From the NCBI RefSeq assembly GCF_000382265.1, contig NZ_KB907992.1, forward strand, positions 1 to 64,000: 64,000 bases of DNA, read 5' to 3'. This stretch comes from Yoonia vestfoldensis DSM 16212. Its GTDB lineage: Bacteria > Pseudomonadota > Alphaproteobacteria > Rhodobacterales > Rhodobacteraceae. Position 1 is the first letter of the stretch; every line of letters starts with the position of its first letter. Below the pieces are notes generated by a model. The model was not told where the DNA came from. It ran no database searches and worked only from the letters and a program-made list of their open reading frames with translations. Positions 1 through 9,281 of this stretch are shown in pieces. Both the position numbers and the translations under genes were made by a program.

Positions 1-209
1 TCGATCACCGGTTCTGGTTCGGCCTTCGCGGCGTCCCCAAAAACACCAGTCGCACCCTCAAGCAGCTGGTCCCGCCACTGTTTGATCTGGTTCGGGTGAA
101 CGTCGAAATCCTGTGCCAGCTCGATCAGCGTCTTCTCGCCCTTGATCGCGGCCACGGCCACTTTCGCCTTGAATGCCGGGCTGTGATTCCGGCGCGGTCG
201 TTTTGTCAT
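1..209 (-). CDS. IS3-family transposase OrfA, 3'-truncated by window edge
   Basis: The minus strand from an ATG at 209 encodes a basic N-terminal helix-turn-helix protein (MTKRPRRNHSPAF..., then VHPNQIKQW around residues 40-48). This is the pattern of the small OrfA protein of IS3-family elements, which binds the terminal repeats and is fused to the OrfB integrase by programmed frameshifting. Three ATGs lie in tandem at 215, 212 and 209; AGGAG just upstream gives good spacing only to the one at 209. The frame runs off the left edge after 69 codons, so OrfB and the frameshift site cannot be seen. Family assignment is by recognition of the sequence pattern. Confidence 0.8.
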   Translation of the reverse strand, partial: MTKRPRRNHSPAFKAKVAVAAIKGEKTLIELAQDFDVHPNQIKQWRDQLLEGATGVFGDAAKAEPEPVI

Positions 210-289
210 CATCATCTCCTCGCTTGCAGCATCATGCTGCTGTTGCGCGGAAAATCCACTTATCCCAGTTGTTCAAATTTGCGCAGCCA
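1..289 (-). mobile_element. End of an IS3-family insertion sequence (rest outside window)
   Basis: The OrfA gene is followed outward by about 80 bp ending in gcgcagcca at 281-289. Read on the minus strand this begins TGGCTGCGCAAATTTGAAC, the TG-start form typical of IS3-family terminal repeats. The exact end is inferred because the other terminus and any target duplication lie outside the window. A perfect 7-bp inverted repeat, gcagcat/atgctgc, sits at 226-240 between the end and orfA. The element stops only 38 bp before the ATPase gene that follows. Confidence 0.6.
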
Positions 290-327
290 CCTCTATTTTT
301 TGCGCGTGTTAGACTAAGGACTTTACG

Positions 328-669
328 ATGAACTTTAGTGACCCGGAGATCCTCAACCTTTTCGGAGCAGAAGCTGCAGAAGATGAAACACCAGAAAAAC
401 TCAAGTCGTTCTTCTTTAAAAGTGATGCATACGAGAGCATTCGCTCTGACCTCCCCCTACGCGTTCTAGTAGGTAACAAGGGGAGTGGAAAGAGCGCACT
501 CCTCTCAATGTCTCATTACAGAGACAATGAAAAGAAGGTCATGTCACTACGCATTCAACCAAACGATGTCCACAACGCATTGAGAGTTGAGTTACCTATC
601 ATACAACGGATTGAAGAACTCAAGATTGGGATCGCGAAGTTGGTTTTTGAGAAATCAATAAATCGACTA
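328..669 (+). pseudogene. P-loop ATPase (Sll1717-like), N-terminal fragment, split by IS630
   Basis: This is codons 1-114 of an ATPase whose remainder lies at 1842-2951. Residues 49-56 (GNKGSGKS) are a clear Walker A motif after a beta strand (LRVLV). AAGGA is correctly spaced before the ATG at 328. After position 669 the frame enters the IS630 left end and stops within five codons. Base composition is far more A+T-rich than lepA next door, suggesting acquired DNA. The overall pattern resembles proteins labelled P-loop ATPase, Sll1717 family, whose function is not established; a defence role is possible but only inference. The IS3 end 38 bp upstream may have removed the native promoter. Confidence 0.75.
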
Positions 670-1839
670 GTGTTCCGAGTCTGACGCATGTTACCGATTT
701 CCCCTGATTTCATCGAGGGCATCTAGCGCTCGGCGTTCTCGGGCGATGATGTCTTCAGCGGTCTTGCTCCAGACGAAGGGCTTCGGCTTGGTGTTGTGCT
801 GCAGGAGGTAGTCGTGGATCGCGTCCTCGAGATCGTCGACGCTGCAATAGCTGCCACGACGGATGCGCCTTGATGTGATTTCCGCAAAGAAGCGTTCGAC
901 GAGGTTCAGCCAGGACGCGCTGGTGGGCGTGAAATGTAACTTGAAGCGGGGGTGTTTCTCCAGCCATGCTTTGACCTCGGGCGTCTTGTGGGTAGCGTAG
1001 TTGTCGAGCACCAGATGCACGTCGCGCGGCTTGAGGACGGCCCGGTCAATGCGGCGCAAAAAGCGCAAGAACTCCTTGGCTCTGTGACGGGGCAGGCATT
1101 CACCGATGACCATGCCCGACTTGACGTCGAGGGCTGCGAACAGTGTGGTGGTCCCGTTGCGCTTGTAATCGTGGGTCATGGTGGCCGCACGACCTTTTTT
1201 GAGCGGGAGGCCCGGCTGGGTGCGGTCAAGCGCCTGGATCTGCGACTTCTCGTCGACGCAGAGCACGACCGCCCGGTCCGGCGGGTCGAGGTAAAGCCCG
1301 ACGATATCGGTGACCTTCTCCTCGAACATCGGATCGTTCGAGACCTTGAACCCCTTCGTGATATGCGGTTTGAGACCGGCTTGCGCCCATATGCGCCCGA
1401 CACTCGACGGCGAAATGCCGACCGCCTCGGCCATGCTCGAGCGGCTCCAGTGGGTGGCATTCGGCGGGGTCTCCTGCGCAGTTTTTGCAATCACCTTGAG
1501 GCGCGTTTCCCGCGGCAGCGGCGGCACGCGCGACGGCCGCGTCTTGTCGCGCCGGAGGCCGTCCACGCCTTCGTCAAGGTAACGCGCCTGCCAGCGCCAA
1601 ACGGTGGGCTTGGACGTCTTCGCGCGCCGCATGATCTCGACGGTGCCGCAGCCGTCTGCCGTCGCCAGCACGATCTCGGCCCGCCAGACGAGCTTGCGCG
1701 CAGTGTTGCGGTTGGTGATCAGAGCTTGAAGCTCAGCACGGTTGGCAGGGCCAAGGTAAAGGCAAATGTCATCGCGTCTCATGCGCCAAATATGGCACAT
1801 CAGGCCTTCAATGGGAATCCTATGTCAGGTGTGGAACAC
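670..1839 (-). mobile_element. Complete IS630-family insertion sequence
   Basis: A 1170-bp element carries one transposase gene. Its ends are imperfect inverted repeats: gtgttccgagtctgac at 670-685 and, on the other strand, GTGTTCCACACCTGAC from 1839 to 1824. It is flanked by TA at 668-669 and TA at 1840-1841, the target duplication characteristic of IS630/Tc1-mariner transposition. Removing the element and one TA joins the two ATPase fragments in frame, which independently fixes the boundaries to the base. Confidence 0.95.
691..1800 (-). CDS. IS630-family transposase
   Basis: A 369-residue DDE transposase. The N-terminal third is helix-turn-helix (residues about 20-130). The catalytic domain shows the three acidic positions in context: Asp in CVDEKSQ, Asp in LVLDNYATH and Glu in LNLVERFF. 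It cuts and pastes the element at TA sites. The gene is intact in a single frame, unlike relatives that need a frameshift, so it is probably functional. GAAGG precedes the ATG at 1800; a second in-frame ATG at 1782 is possible. It is transcribed opposite to the ATPase it interrupts. Confidence 0.93.
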   Translation of the reverse strand: MCHIWRMRRDDICLYLGPANRAELQALITNRNTARKLVWRAEIVLATADGCGTVEIMRRAKTSKPTVWRWQARYLDEGVDGLRRDKTRPSRVPPLPRETRLKVIAKTAQETPPNATHWSRSSMAEAVGISPSSVGRIWAQAGLKPHITKGFKVSNDPMFEEKVTDIVGLYLDPPDRAVVLCVDEKSQIQALDRTQPGLPLKKGRAATMTHDYKRNGTTTLFAALDVKSGMVIGECLPRHRAKEFLRFLRRIDRAVLKPRDVHLVLDNYATHKTPEVKAWLEKHPRFKLHFTPTSASWLNLVERFFAEITSRRIRRGSYCSVDDLEDAIHDYLLQHNTKPKPFVWSKTAEDIIARERRALDALDEIRGNR

Positions 1840-1841
1840 TA

Positions 1842-2951
1842 GGGTATGGAGTAAAAGAAGGATTTCTTGAAAACTTTCGGGCCGGCGCTACACGAGCAAT
1901 ATCAGAGCTGATAAATTTTACTCAATCGAAAATTCATGAAATGAAATCAGACGCACTGCTAGAAATGGCGCGAAATTTTGTCAATGATGGCGAGATTAGA
2001 GTATATATAGATGATATAGATCGAGGTTGGACCGGTACTAAGGTTGACATCGAGAACATAAGTGCACTCCTTAATGCCTGCCGTGATTTAGCAAACGAAG
2101 ATAGGCGCCTGAAATTTCGGATCGGGCTGCGTGCAGATGCATATTATCTCTTTCGGACCACTGATGCTTCTGGCGACAAAGTAGCAGGCAGCGTGATACG
2201 ATTGGACTGGGACAATCACCAGATCCTAGCAGTTATGGCCAAGCGCGTTGCTAACTATATGGGAGACAATGTCGACATCGATGAACTAGTAAGACAGCCA
2301 CAGCTAGAAATCTCCCGACATCTGTATCCAGTTTTGACAGAGCGTTTTGAGGCAGTCGGGAAGTGGTCTAACAAACCAATACACAATGTACTACTCTCTT
2401 TCGTCCGCCGCCGTCCTCGTGATATGATAACCCTACTAAAGACATCTGCTGTGCAGGCGAGAAAGAATAAACACCAAAAAATACTCACACCAGATATACA
2501 GGAAATTCTCCCTAGCTACTCTGAGAGCTGTATTAGTGATTTAGTAATTGAGTTTAGCGCGGAACTAGAACAGGTCGAAGCCTTGCTGACAAATATGAGA
2601 CCCACGAAAAAGGAGATGGGGAAACCGGGTCTGAAGTCAGTTTATGACAAGGGTGAGCTACTATCAAAGATTAAGAATATACAGCAAAGTAAAAATTTTT
2701 CATTCACCAACCGTGACCCTGTAACGCCACAAAGCTTAGCCAATTTTCTCTATAAAATAGATTTCATCATCGCAAGAAAAGAAGGTAGTGATGGTAAGAT
2801 TGATCGAAAATATTTTGACCAGAATAGGATGCTACAAAGCCAATTCGTGGACTTTGGCTATTCTTGGGAAATCCATCCGGCATATCGATGGGCATTGCAA
2901 CCGTATGATGCAAAAAGCGTCTTGGAGCAAATTGATGCACTCATGGACTAA
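1842..2951 (+). pseudogene. P-loop ATPase (Sll1717-like), C-terminal fragment
   Basis: This encodes codons 115-483 plus the stop of the ATPase begun at 328. The first 33 codons (1842-1940) continue in the same frame as the upstream piece. An internal ATG at 1941 could give a 336-residue product, but without the Walker A motif. Residues 168-174 of the rejoined protein (VYIDDID) form a Walker B strand. The remainder is helical with no recognised effector domain. No other stop or frameshift has accumulated in either part, so the insertion looks recent. A+T-rich codon use contrasts with the core genes. Role unknown. Confidence 0.75.
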
Positions 2952-2992
2952 GACAACTCTTTTGCAACACGAACGCCACTATAGCCGCCGCT

Positions 2993-4792
2993 TCAACTAT
3001 CCATCTTCAGCGCCGAGATAAACGCCTCCTGCGGGATGTCCACTTTCCCGAACTGCCGCATCTTCTTTTTCCCGGCCTTCTGCTTGTCCAACAGCTTGCG
3101 CTTGCGCGTGGCGTCGCCGCCATAGCATTTCGCGGTCACGTCCTTGCGCAGCGCCGACAGCGTTTCGCGGGCGATGACCTTGCCGCCGATGGCCGCCTGG
3201 ATCGGGATCTTGAACATGTGGCGGGGGATCAGGTCCTTGAGCTTTTCCACCATCGCGCGGCCGCGCATTTCGGCCCGGTCGCGGTGCACCATCATCGACA
3301 GCGCGTCGACGGGTTCGTCGTTGACCAGCACGCTCATCTTGACCAGATAATCCTCTTGGTATCCCGTCAGGACATAGTCGAAGGACGCATAGCCCTTGGT
3401 CACGGATTTCAGGCGGTCGTAGAAGTCGAACACCACCTCGTTCAGCGGCAGATCGTACACCACCATCGCGCGGCTGCCCGCATAGGTCAGGTCCAGCTGC
3501 ACACCGCGGCGGTCCTGACAGAGTTTCAGCACATCGCCCAGATATTCGTCGGGCACCAGAATCGTCGCCTTGATGCGCGGTTCTTCCAGATGGTCGACAT
3601 GGGTCAGGTCGGGCATGTCGGCGGGGTTGTGCAATTCGCGCATCTCGCCGTCGCGCATGTAAAGGTGGTAAACCACCGATGGGGCGGTCGTGATCAGGTC
3701 GATGTCATATTCCCGCTCGATCCGGTCGCGGATGACCTCGAGGTGCAGCAGCCCAAGGAACCCGCAGCGGAAGCCAAAGCCAAGGGCGGCGGAGGTTTCC
3801 ATCTCGAAACTGAAGCTCGCGTCGTTCAGCGCCAGTTTCTCGATCGCGTCGCGCAGATCCTCGAACTGCGAGGAATCGACGGGGAAGAGGCCGCAGAACA
3901 CCACGGGCTGCGCGGGTTTGAAGCCGGGGAGCGCGACATCGCACCCCTTTTTCTCGGACGTGATCGTATCGCCGACGCGGGTGTCGCGGACCTGTTTGAT
4001 GGACGCCGTGATGAACCCGATTTCACCGGGGCCAAGGATGTCGACATCCTGCATCTTGGGCCGGAACACGCCGATCTTGTCGATCTGGTGGATGGTGCCG
4101 TTCGACATGAACCGCACGCGGTCGTTTTTCTTCATCGTGCCGTCGATGATCCGCACCAGCACGATGACGCCGAGATAGCTGTCGTACCAGCTATCGACCA
4201 GCATCGCCTTGAGCGGGGCGTCACGTTCACCCTGCGGGGCGGGCAGTTTGTGGACGATGGCTTCGAGCGTCTCATGGATGCCGACGCCGGTTTTTGCCGA
4301 CACGCGGATCGCGCCGGATGCGTCCAGCCCGATCACATCCTCGATCTGGGCCGCGACCTGATCGCATTCGGACGCGGGCAGGTCGATCTTGTTCAGGACA
4401 GGCACGATTTCGTGGTCCGCGTCCAGCGCGTGATAGACGTTGGCCAGCGTCTGCGCCTCGACCCCTTGGGTGCTGTCCACGACCAGCAGCGATCCTTCGA
4501 CCGCACGCATGGACCGCGACACCTCGTAGGCGAAATCGACGTGGCCGGGGGTGTCGATCAGGTTGAGTATGTATTTCTTGCCGTTGTCGGCAATATAGTC
4601 GATCCGCACGGTGTTGGCCTTGATCGTGATACCACGCTCACGCTCGATATCCATGCTGTCGAGCATCTGTTCTTTCATCTCGCGCGCGGACACGGTGTTG
4701 GTCGACTGGATCAGCCGGTCGGCCAGCGTCGATTTACCGTGGTCGATATGCGCCACGATCGAGAAATTGCGGATATGCGAAAGGTCTGTCAT
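2993..4792 (-). CDS. lepA: Elongation factor 4 (LepA)
   Basis: A 599-residue translational GTPase that back-translocates or remodels stalled ribosomes. The G1 motif AHIDHGKS is at residues 14-21, followed by the switch region ([14 protein letters not shown]), DTPGHVDF and NKIDLP. The unique LepA C-terminal domain runs to KMDS. The frame is open upstream to 5008, but the family start [11 protein letters not shown] is the ATG at 4792, giving the usual length. The gene runs into the accessory ATPase region at its 3' end and diverges from the small lipoprotein gene at 4972. Confidence 0.97.
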   Translation of the reverse strand: MTDLSHIRNFSIVAHIDHGKSTLADRLIQSTNTVSAREMKEQMLDSMDIERERGITIKANTVRIDYIADNGKKYILNLIDTPGHVDFAYEVSRSMRAVEGSLLVVDSTQGVEAQTLANVYHALDADHEIVPVLNKIDLPASECDQVAAQIEDVIGLDASGAIRVSAKTGVGIHETLEAIVHKLPAPQGERDAPLKAMLVDSWYDSYLGVIVLVRIIDGTMKKNDRVRFMSNGTIHQIDKIGVFRPKMQDVDILGPGEIGFITASIKQVRDTRVGDTITSEKKGCDVALPGFKPAQPVVFCGLFPVDSSQFEDLRDAIEKLALNDASFSFEMETSAALGFGFRCGFLGLLHLEVIRDRIEREYDIDLITTAPSVVYHLYMRDGEMRELHNPADMPDLTHVDHLEEPRIKATILVPDEYLGDVLKLCQDRRGVQLDLTYAGSRAMVVYDLPLNEVVFDFYDRLKSVTKGYASFDYVLTGYQEDYLVKMSVLVNDEPVDALSMMVHRDRAEMRGRAMVEKLKDLIPRHMFKIPIQAAIGGKVIARETLSALRKDVTAKCYGGDATRKRKLLDKQKAGKKKMRQFGKVDIPQEAFISALKMDS

Positions 4793-4971
4793 GGCTGGGA
4801 TATGGTGCGGATTTCGGTTCCCGTCAATCTCGATGTTGCCGCAGGTCAAAGCGCCGCGCGGGGTTCCTTCGGCTTCGTGAATTGCATTGCCGCGCCTGAC
4901 CCTGCATATTGTCATCCAGCAAGGCAGGGCGAACCTGTCGCAAGGGCAAAAGCGGGCAGAGGGCAGGCAGA

Positions 4972-5289
4972 ATGCGGATTTTTCTGGTGATGGGTGCGGT
5001 CGCGACACTGGCCGCCTGTGGTGGCGGGCGCGTGTCCGGCGATATCAGCGAGGCCTGCAACAGCGCAGGCCGCGTCGCGGCATCGCCACAACTGTGCTCC
5101 TGTATCCAGCAGGTCGCCAATCAATCGCTGTCCGGCCGTGATCAGGCCCGCGCGGCCACGTTTTTCGCCGATCCGCAGCGCGCGCAGGACACACGCCAGT
5201 CGGACAACCGCGGTGACGAAGCGTTCTGGCAGCGCTACCGCGCATTTGCCGATCTCGCCTCGCAGGTGTGCCGTCCTGTCGCCGTATAA
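4972..5289 (+). CDS. Small conserved lipoprotein of unknown function
   Basis: A 105-residue protein with a lipoprotein signal: MRIF, a hydrophobic stretch, then lipobox LAAC (Cys 16) followed by GGG. The mature part has a Cys pair in LCSCIQ and a conserved-looking C-terminal block ([17 protein letters not shown]). Similar small proteins beside lepA in Rhodobacterales have been labelled arginine transporter, a name that nothing in this sequence supports. The ATG at 4972 is chosen because it begins the signal peptide; the frame is open further upstream. Role unknown, probably envelope-anchored. Confidence 0.7.
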   Translation: MRIFLVMGAVATLAACGGGRVSGDISEACNSAGRVAASPQLCSCIQQVANQSLSGRDQARAATFFADPQRAQDTRQSDNRGDEAFWQRYRAFADLASQVCRPVAV

Positions 5290-5334
5290 GGCCAACACAC
5301 TGGACAGCGCCGCCCTGCCCGATATGAAGACGGC

Positions 5335-6324
5335 ATGACACGGCACCCTTCCCCCGATGATCTGGCCCAGCGCATCCGTGCGGGCGACAGGCGTGCGCTG
5401 GCAAAGGGGATCACGCTGGTTGAAAGCGGGCGGGCGGATGACCGTGCCGCGGCCGTCGCCTTGCTCAGCGCGCTTGGCACCGACCGGCAGGCGCTGCGCA
5501 TCGGGCTGTCGGGGACACCCGGTGTGGGCAAATCGACCTTCATCGAAAGCTTTGGTTTGATGCTGACAGAACAGGGCAAACGCGTCGCCGTGCTGGCGGT
5601 CGATCCGTCCTCAGGGCGCACCGGCGGGTCAATCCTGGGCGACAAGACCCGGATGGACCATCTGGCGCGCGATCCGATGGCGTTCATCCGCCCGTCCCCC
5701 AGCCAGACGCAGCTAGGCGGTGTCGCCCGCCGCACGCGCGAGGCTGTGGCCCTGTGCGAAGCAGCGGGGTTCGACATCGTGCTGATCGAAACCGTGGGTG
5801 TGGGCCAGTCCGAAACCATGGTCGCGCAAATGGCTGATCTGTTCGTCCTGCTGCTCGCCCCTGCGGGGGGCGATGAATTGCAGGGCGTCAAGCGCGGCAT
5901 CATGGAAATGGCCGACCTGATTCTGGTGAACAAGGCCGACGGCGATCTGAAATCGCAGGCCACGCGCACCTGTGCTGATTATGCCGGTGCCTTGCGCCTG
6001 CTGCGCAAACGCCCGCAAGACCCCGAAGGTTTCCCCAAGGCCATGACGGTGTCCGCGCTGGAACAGCACGGGATCGCTGCCGCATGGGATGATATGCAGC
6101 ATCTTGCCGGTTGGCGGCGCGCGCAGGGGCTTTGGGACCAGATCCGCAAGGATCAGGCCAACCATTGGTTCACCGAGGATCTGCGCCAAGGTCTGCTGCA
6201 ATTGCAACTCGAAGATCCCGCAACCCGCGCACGGATCAAGGCGGCGCAGGATGCCGTGGCCTCGGGGGCTTTGTCGCCAACTGCCGCCGCCGCCCAAGTG
6301 CTTGGCCCGCTGCGCGGCGACTGA
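5335..6324 (+). CDS. meaB: Methylmalonyl-CoA mutase-associated GTPase MeaB
   Basis: A 329-residue G3E-family P-loop GTPase. Walker A is GTPGVGKS (residues 60-67), followed by AVDPSSGRTGGSILGDKTRM, the MeaB/ArgK signature, then ETVGVGQSE and NKAD as the guanine-specificity motif. MeaB gates cobalamin loading and protects methylmalonyl-CoA mutase, an enzyme of propionate and ethylmalonyl-CoA metabolism. The mutase is not in the window, but the epimerase of the same pathway is at 24842-25246. The gene begins 45 bp after the lipoprotein gene on the same strand. Confidence 0.94.
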   Translation: MTRHPSPDDLAQRIRAGDRRALAKGITLVESGRADDRAAAVALLSALGTDRQALRIGLSGTPGVGKSTFIESFGLMLTEQGKRVAVLAVDPSSGRTGGSILGDKTRMDHLARDPMAFIRPSPSQTQLGGVARRTREAVALCEAAGFDIVLIETVGVGQSETMVAQMADLFVLLLAPAGGDELQGVKRGIMEMADLILVNKADGDLKSQATRTCADYAGALRLLRKRPQDPEGFPKAMTVSALEQHGIAAAWDDMQHLAGWRRAQGLWDQIRKDQANHWFTEDLRQGLLQLQLEDPATRARIKAAQDAVASGALSPTAAAAQVLGPLRGD

Positions 6325-6352
6325 ATTGATACATCCGCAATGGCAAAGCGGG

Positions 6353-6381
6353 TTGACGCTGTCCGGGAATCCGCCTATTTC
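6353..6381 (+). promoter_or_regulatory. Predicted sigma-70-type promoter of rpmB
   Basis: TTGACG (6353-6358), a 17-bp spacer, then TATTTC (6376-6381). It lies between the meaB stop and rpmB and predicts a start near 6388, leaving a leader of about 95 nt that contains a hairpin. Confidence 0.55.
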
Positions 6382-6400
6382 GCGCTGATCTTATACCGAC

Positions 6401-6432
6401 CCTGCATTGCGGGGTTCCAACCCGTATGCAGG
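6401..6432 (+). promoter_or_regulatory. Hairpin in the rpmB 5' leader
   Basis: The outer arms cctgcat (6401-6407) and atgcagg (6426-6432) are perfectly complementary. Inside them gggtt (6412-6416) and aaccc (6419-6423) form a second stem. It sits between the predicted transcription start and the rpmB ribosome-binding site, so it may be a leader structure. A regulatory role is inference. Confidence 0.45.
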
Positions 6433-6482
6433 ATGTCCCGCCAATCTGGCCGGCGATATCCCTCAGAACAAGGAAAACGCCC

Positions 6483-6767
6483 ATGTCGCGCCGTTGCGAA
6501 TTGACTGGAAAAGGCCCGATGTCTGGCAACAACGTCAGCCACGCCAAGAACCACACCCGCCGCCGGTTCCTGCCGAACCTTCAGGACGTGACGCTGCAGT
6601 CCGACGTGCTGGGCCGTTCGTTCAAGCTGAAAATCTCGAACGCGGCGCTGCGCACCGTCGATCACCGCGGTGGTCTGGATGCGTTCATGGCCAAAGCGAA
6701 AGACGCGGAGCTTTCGGCTGATGCGCTGAAGATCAAGAAAGAGATCGCCAAGGCGACCGCTGCCTAA
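6483..6767 (+). CDS. rpmB: 50S ribosomal protein L28
   Basis: A 94-residue ribosomal protein with the L28 N-terminus [20 protein letters not shown] and the basic block [12 protein letters not shown], which contact 23S rRNA. Length is close to other alphaproteobacterial L28 proteins. AAGGA precedes the ATG at 6483 with good spacing; the longer frame back to 6426 lacks family similarity. The gene stands alone, with its own predicted promoter at 6353 and terminator at 6794. Confidence 0.96.
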   Translation: MSRRCELTGKGPMSGNNVSHAKNHTRRRFLPNLQDVTLQSDVLGRSFKLKISNAALRTVDHRGGLDAFMAKAKDAELSADALKIKKEIAKATAA

Positions 6768-6793
6768 GCCAGCGACGCAAGGCTGAAGTCTTG

Positions 6794-6821
6794 AACGCGG
6801 TCGTGCAAACGGCCGCGTTTT
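6794..6821 (+). terminator. Rho-independent terminator of rpmB
   Basis: Arms aacgcggtcgt (6794-6804) and acggccgcgtt (6809-6819) pair over 11 bp with one G-U, with a GCAA tetraloop and a short T run, 27 bp after the rpmB stop. Confidence 0.75.
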
Positions 6822-6873
6822 GCGTTGTGCAGCCGAGCTTGACCGCGCCTGCCGCCCGCGTCAGACCGTTACC

Positions 6874-9279
6874 ATGACCGACCTGCCCATTGACACAATC
6901 CTGCCCGATCTGGTCACAGCCCTTGGCCAGCACGGCCGCGCCGTACTGCAAGCGCCGCCCGGTGCGGGCAAGACCACGCGCGTCCCGCTGGCCATGCTGG
7001 AGGCCGGGCTGACCACGGGCAAGATCGTCATGCTGGAACCCCGCCGCCTTGCCGCGCGCGCCGCCGCCGAACGGCTGGCAGAATCGCTGGGCGAATTGCC
7101 CGGCCAGACCGTCGGCTACCGGATGCGCGGCGAAAGCCAGCCCGGCACCCGCATCGAGGTCGTGACCGAAGGCATCCTGACCCGCATGATCCAGTCCGAC
7201 CCCGCGCTGACCGGCGTCGGTGCCGTGATCTTCGACGAATTCCACGAACGGTCCCTGAACGCCGATCTGGGGCTGGCGCTGGCCTGGGAAGCGCGCGGCG
7301 TGCTGCGCCCAGATCTGATCCTGCTGGTGATGTCGGCCACACTGGACGCGGCCCCTGTCGCCGCCATGCTGGATGACGCGCCGGTCGTCACGTCGCAGGG
7401 GCAATCCTATCCCGTCACCGCGCATTTTCTGGACAACGCCCTGCCCAAAACCACCCGCCTGCCGCAGGCCACCGCCGATCTGGTGGTCCGCGCGGTGCAG
7501 GAAACCACTGGCGGCGTTCTGGTCTTTCTGCCCGGCGAAGGCGAGATCAGGGCGACCATGGCCGCCCTGTCAGGCCGCCTGCCGGACGATTGCGTGATCC
7601 GCCCGCTCTATGGCGCGCTGCCGTTCAAGGACCAGCGCGCAGCGCTCTCCCCCGTCACGTCAGGGCGCAAGGTCGTGCTGTCCACGTCTATCGCCGAAAC
7701 CTCGCTGACGATCCCCGATATCCGCGTTGTCGTGGATGCGGGCCGCGCCCGCCGCGCGCGGTTCGATCCCGGCTCCGGCATGTCGCGCTTGGTTACCGAA
7801 CGGGTCAGCCGCGCCGAGGCCACCCAACGTGCCGGTCGCGCGGGCCGTGTCGCCCCCGGTGACGCCTACAAGCTTTGGACCAAAGGCGAGGATGGCGCCC
7901 TGCCCGCCTTCGCGCCTGCGGAAATCGAGGCCGCCGATCTGGCAAGCCTTGCGCTGGAACTCGCCGTCTGGGGCAGCGATGATCTGGCCTTTCTGACCCC
8001 GCCACCCGCCGCCGCCCTGGTCGAGGCGCGCGCCCTGCTGCACAGCCTTGGCGCGCTGGATGGCAATCTGCGGATCACGGCGCATGGGCGCGCGCTGGCG
8101 GCGCTGCCGTTGCATCCGCGCCTTGGGCATATGCTGCAAAAGGCAGGCGCACAGGCTGCCCCGCTTGCCGCGCTGCTGGCCGCGCGCGACCCTTTGCGCG
8201 GCGCACCCGTCGATCTGGCGCTGCGGATACAGGCGCTGCAAGGCCGCTACGACGGGCCGGGACAGGTCAATCCTGCGGCCCTTGCCCAGATCAAGCCCGA
8301 AATCCCCCGCCTTGCCAGAGGCTTGCCCAAAGCTGCGCCGATGACGCTCGCTGAACAGGCCGCACTCGCCTATCCCGACCGGATCGGGCTGCGGCGCAAG
8401 GGCGATGCGCCACGCTATCTGCTGTCGGGCGGCAAAGGGGCGGTGATCGACAGCGCCGATCCGCTGGCCGGGCAACGGCTGATCGTGGCAACCGATCTGG
8501 ACGGCGACAAGCTTGAAGCGCGCGTCAGGCAGGCGACAGCGATCACGGATGCCGAATTGCGCGGGCTCTTTGCCGACCGCATCGTGTGGCACGACCTCTG
8601 CCAATGGTCACGGCGCGACGGCAAGGTGCTGGCGCGCAGACAGGAACGGTTTGGCGCGCTGGTGCTGGATGACCGCGTCTGGTCCGATGCGCCCGACGAC
8701 GCGGTGGCGCGGGCCATGCTGGACGGTGTGCGCCAGCTCGGGCTGCAATTCTCGCCCGCCGCACGGCGGTTTCAGGCGCGGGTCGCCTTGGTGGATGGTC
8801 TGCCTGCCATGGATGATGCAACGCTGATGGACACCCTCGACGACTGGCTGCTGCCCTATCTTGCGGGCGCGCGCAGCGCAGAGGACTGGAAACGGTTTGA
8901 CGCGCTGCCCGCGCTGCGCGCCATGCTGGACTGGGACCAGATGCAAAGGCTCGATACCGCGGCCCCCGCAAGCTTTGAGACTCCCTTGGGCCGCAAAATC
9001 CCCATCGACTATGACGATGCGACACCCGCGATCACCCTGCGCCTGCAGGAAATGTTCGGCACCACGCGCCACCCGATGGTGGGCCGCGTGCCCTTGCGGA
9101 TCACGCTCTTGTCGCCGGGGCAGAAACCCGTGCAAGTCACACAGGACATCGTGGGCTTTTGGGCCACATCCTATGCGGATGTGCGCCGCGACATGCGCGG
9201 TCGTTACCCGCGCCACCCCTGGCCGGAGGATCCGACCGAGGCGGACCCCACGCTGCGCGCCAAACCGCGCGGCACGTGA
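6874..9279 (+). CDS. hrpB: ATP-dependent helicase HrpB
   Basis: An 801-residue DEAH-box helicase. Motif I is GAGKT (30-34), motif II DEFH (121-124), motif III SAT (154-156), and motif VI QRAGRAGR lies around residue 320. The C-terminal HrpB domain (PRHPW near the end) and overall length match the bacterial family. It presumably remodels RNA or RNP, but its physiological substrate is not well defined. The ATG at 6874 (MTDLPID) is chosen over an upstream in-frame extension lacking family similarity. It converges on argF across a copy of the 34-bp motif. Confidence 0.95.
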   Translation: MTDLPIDTILPDLVTALGQHGRAVLQAPPGAGKTTRVPLAMLEAGLTTGKIVMLEPRRLAARAAAERLAESLGELPGQTVGYRMRGESQPGTRIEVVTEGILTRMIQSDPALTGVGAVIFDEFHERSLNADLGLALAWEARGVLRPDLILLVMSATLDAAPVAAMLDDAPVVTSQGQSYPVTAHFLDNALPKTTRLPQATADLVVRAVQETTGGVLVFLPGEGEIRATMAALSGRLPDDCVIRPLYGALPFKDQRAALSPVTSGRKVVLSTSIAETSLTIPDIRVVVDAGRARRARFDPGSGMSRLVTERVSRAEATQRAGRAGRVAPGDAYKLWTKGEDGALPAFAPAEIEAADLASLALELAVWGSDDLAFLTPPPAAALVEARALLHSLGALDGNLRITAHGRALAALPLHPRLGHMLQKAGAQAAPLAALLAARDPLRGAPVDLALRIQALQGRYDGPGQVNPAALAQIKPEIPRLARGLPKAAPMTLAEQAALAYPDRIGLRRKGDAPRYLLSGGKGAVIDSADPLAGQRLIVATDLDGDKLEARVRQATAITDAELRGLFADRIVWHDLCQWSRRDGKVLARRQERFGALVLDDRVWSDAPDDAVARAMLDGVRQLGLQFSPAARRFQARVALVDGLPAMDDATLMDTLDDWLLPYLAGARSAEDWKRFDALPALRAMLDWDQMQRLDTAAPASFETPLGRKIPIDYDDATPAITLRLQEMFGTTRHPMVGRVPLRITLLSPGQKPVQVTQDIVGFWATSYADVRRDMRGRYPRHPWPEDPTEADPTLRAKPRGT

Positions 9280-9281
9280 TC

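Noticed and set aside
226..240. Perfect inverted repeat near IS3 orfA as a terminator or attachment site
   Set aside because: It is 7 bp, without a T run, and lies inside the IS end between orfA and the terminal repeat; most likely part of the element.
952..1842. Plus-strand gene within IS630
   Set aside because: Shadow of the transposase on the opposite strand; no start signal or motif.
1941..2951. Independent 336-residue gene after the IS630 element
   Set aside because: Its frame continues unbroken upstream to 1842 and joins the N-terminal ATPase piece exactly at the TA duplication, so it is a fragment, though internal initiation cannot be excluded.
3218..4990. Long open frame antisense to lepA (590 codons)
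   Set aside because: It mirrors lepA codon bias, has no recognisable domain and no ribosome-binding support; lepA itself is unmistakable.
5335..6324. ArgK-type (arginine transport) kinase for meaB
   Set aside because: The old ArgK name belongs to the same family, but the GTPase motifs and the epimerase elsewhere in the window support the MeaB role.
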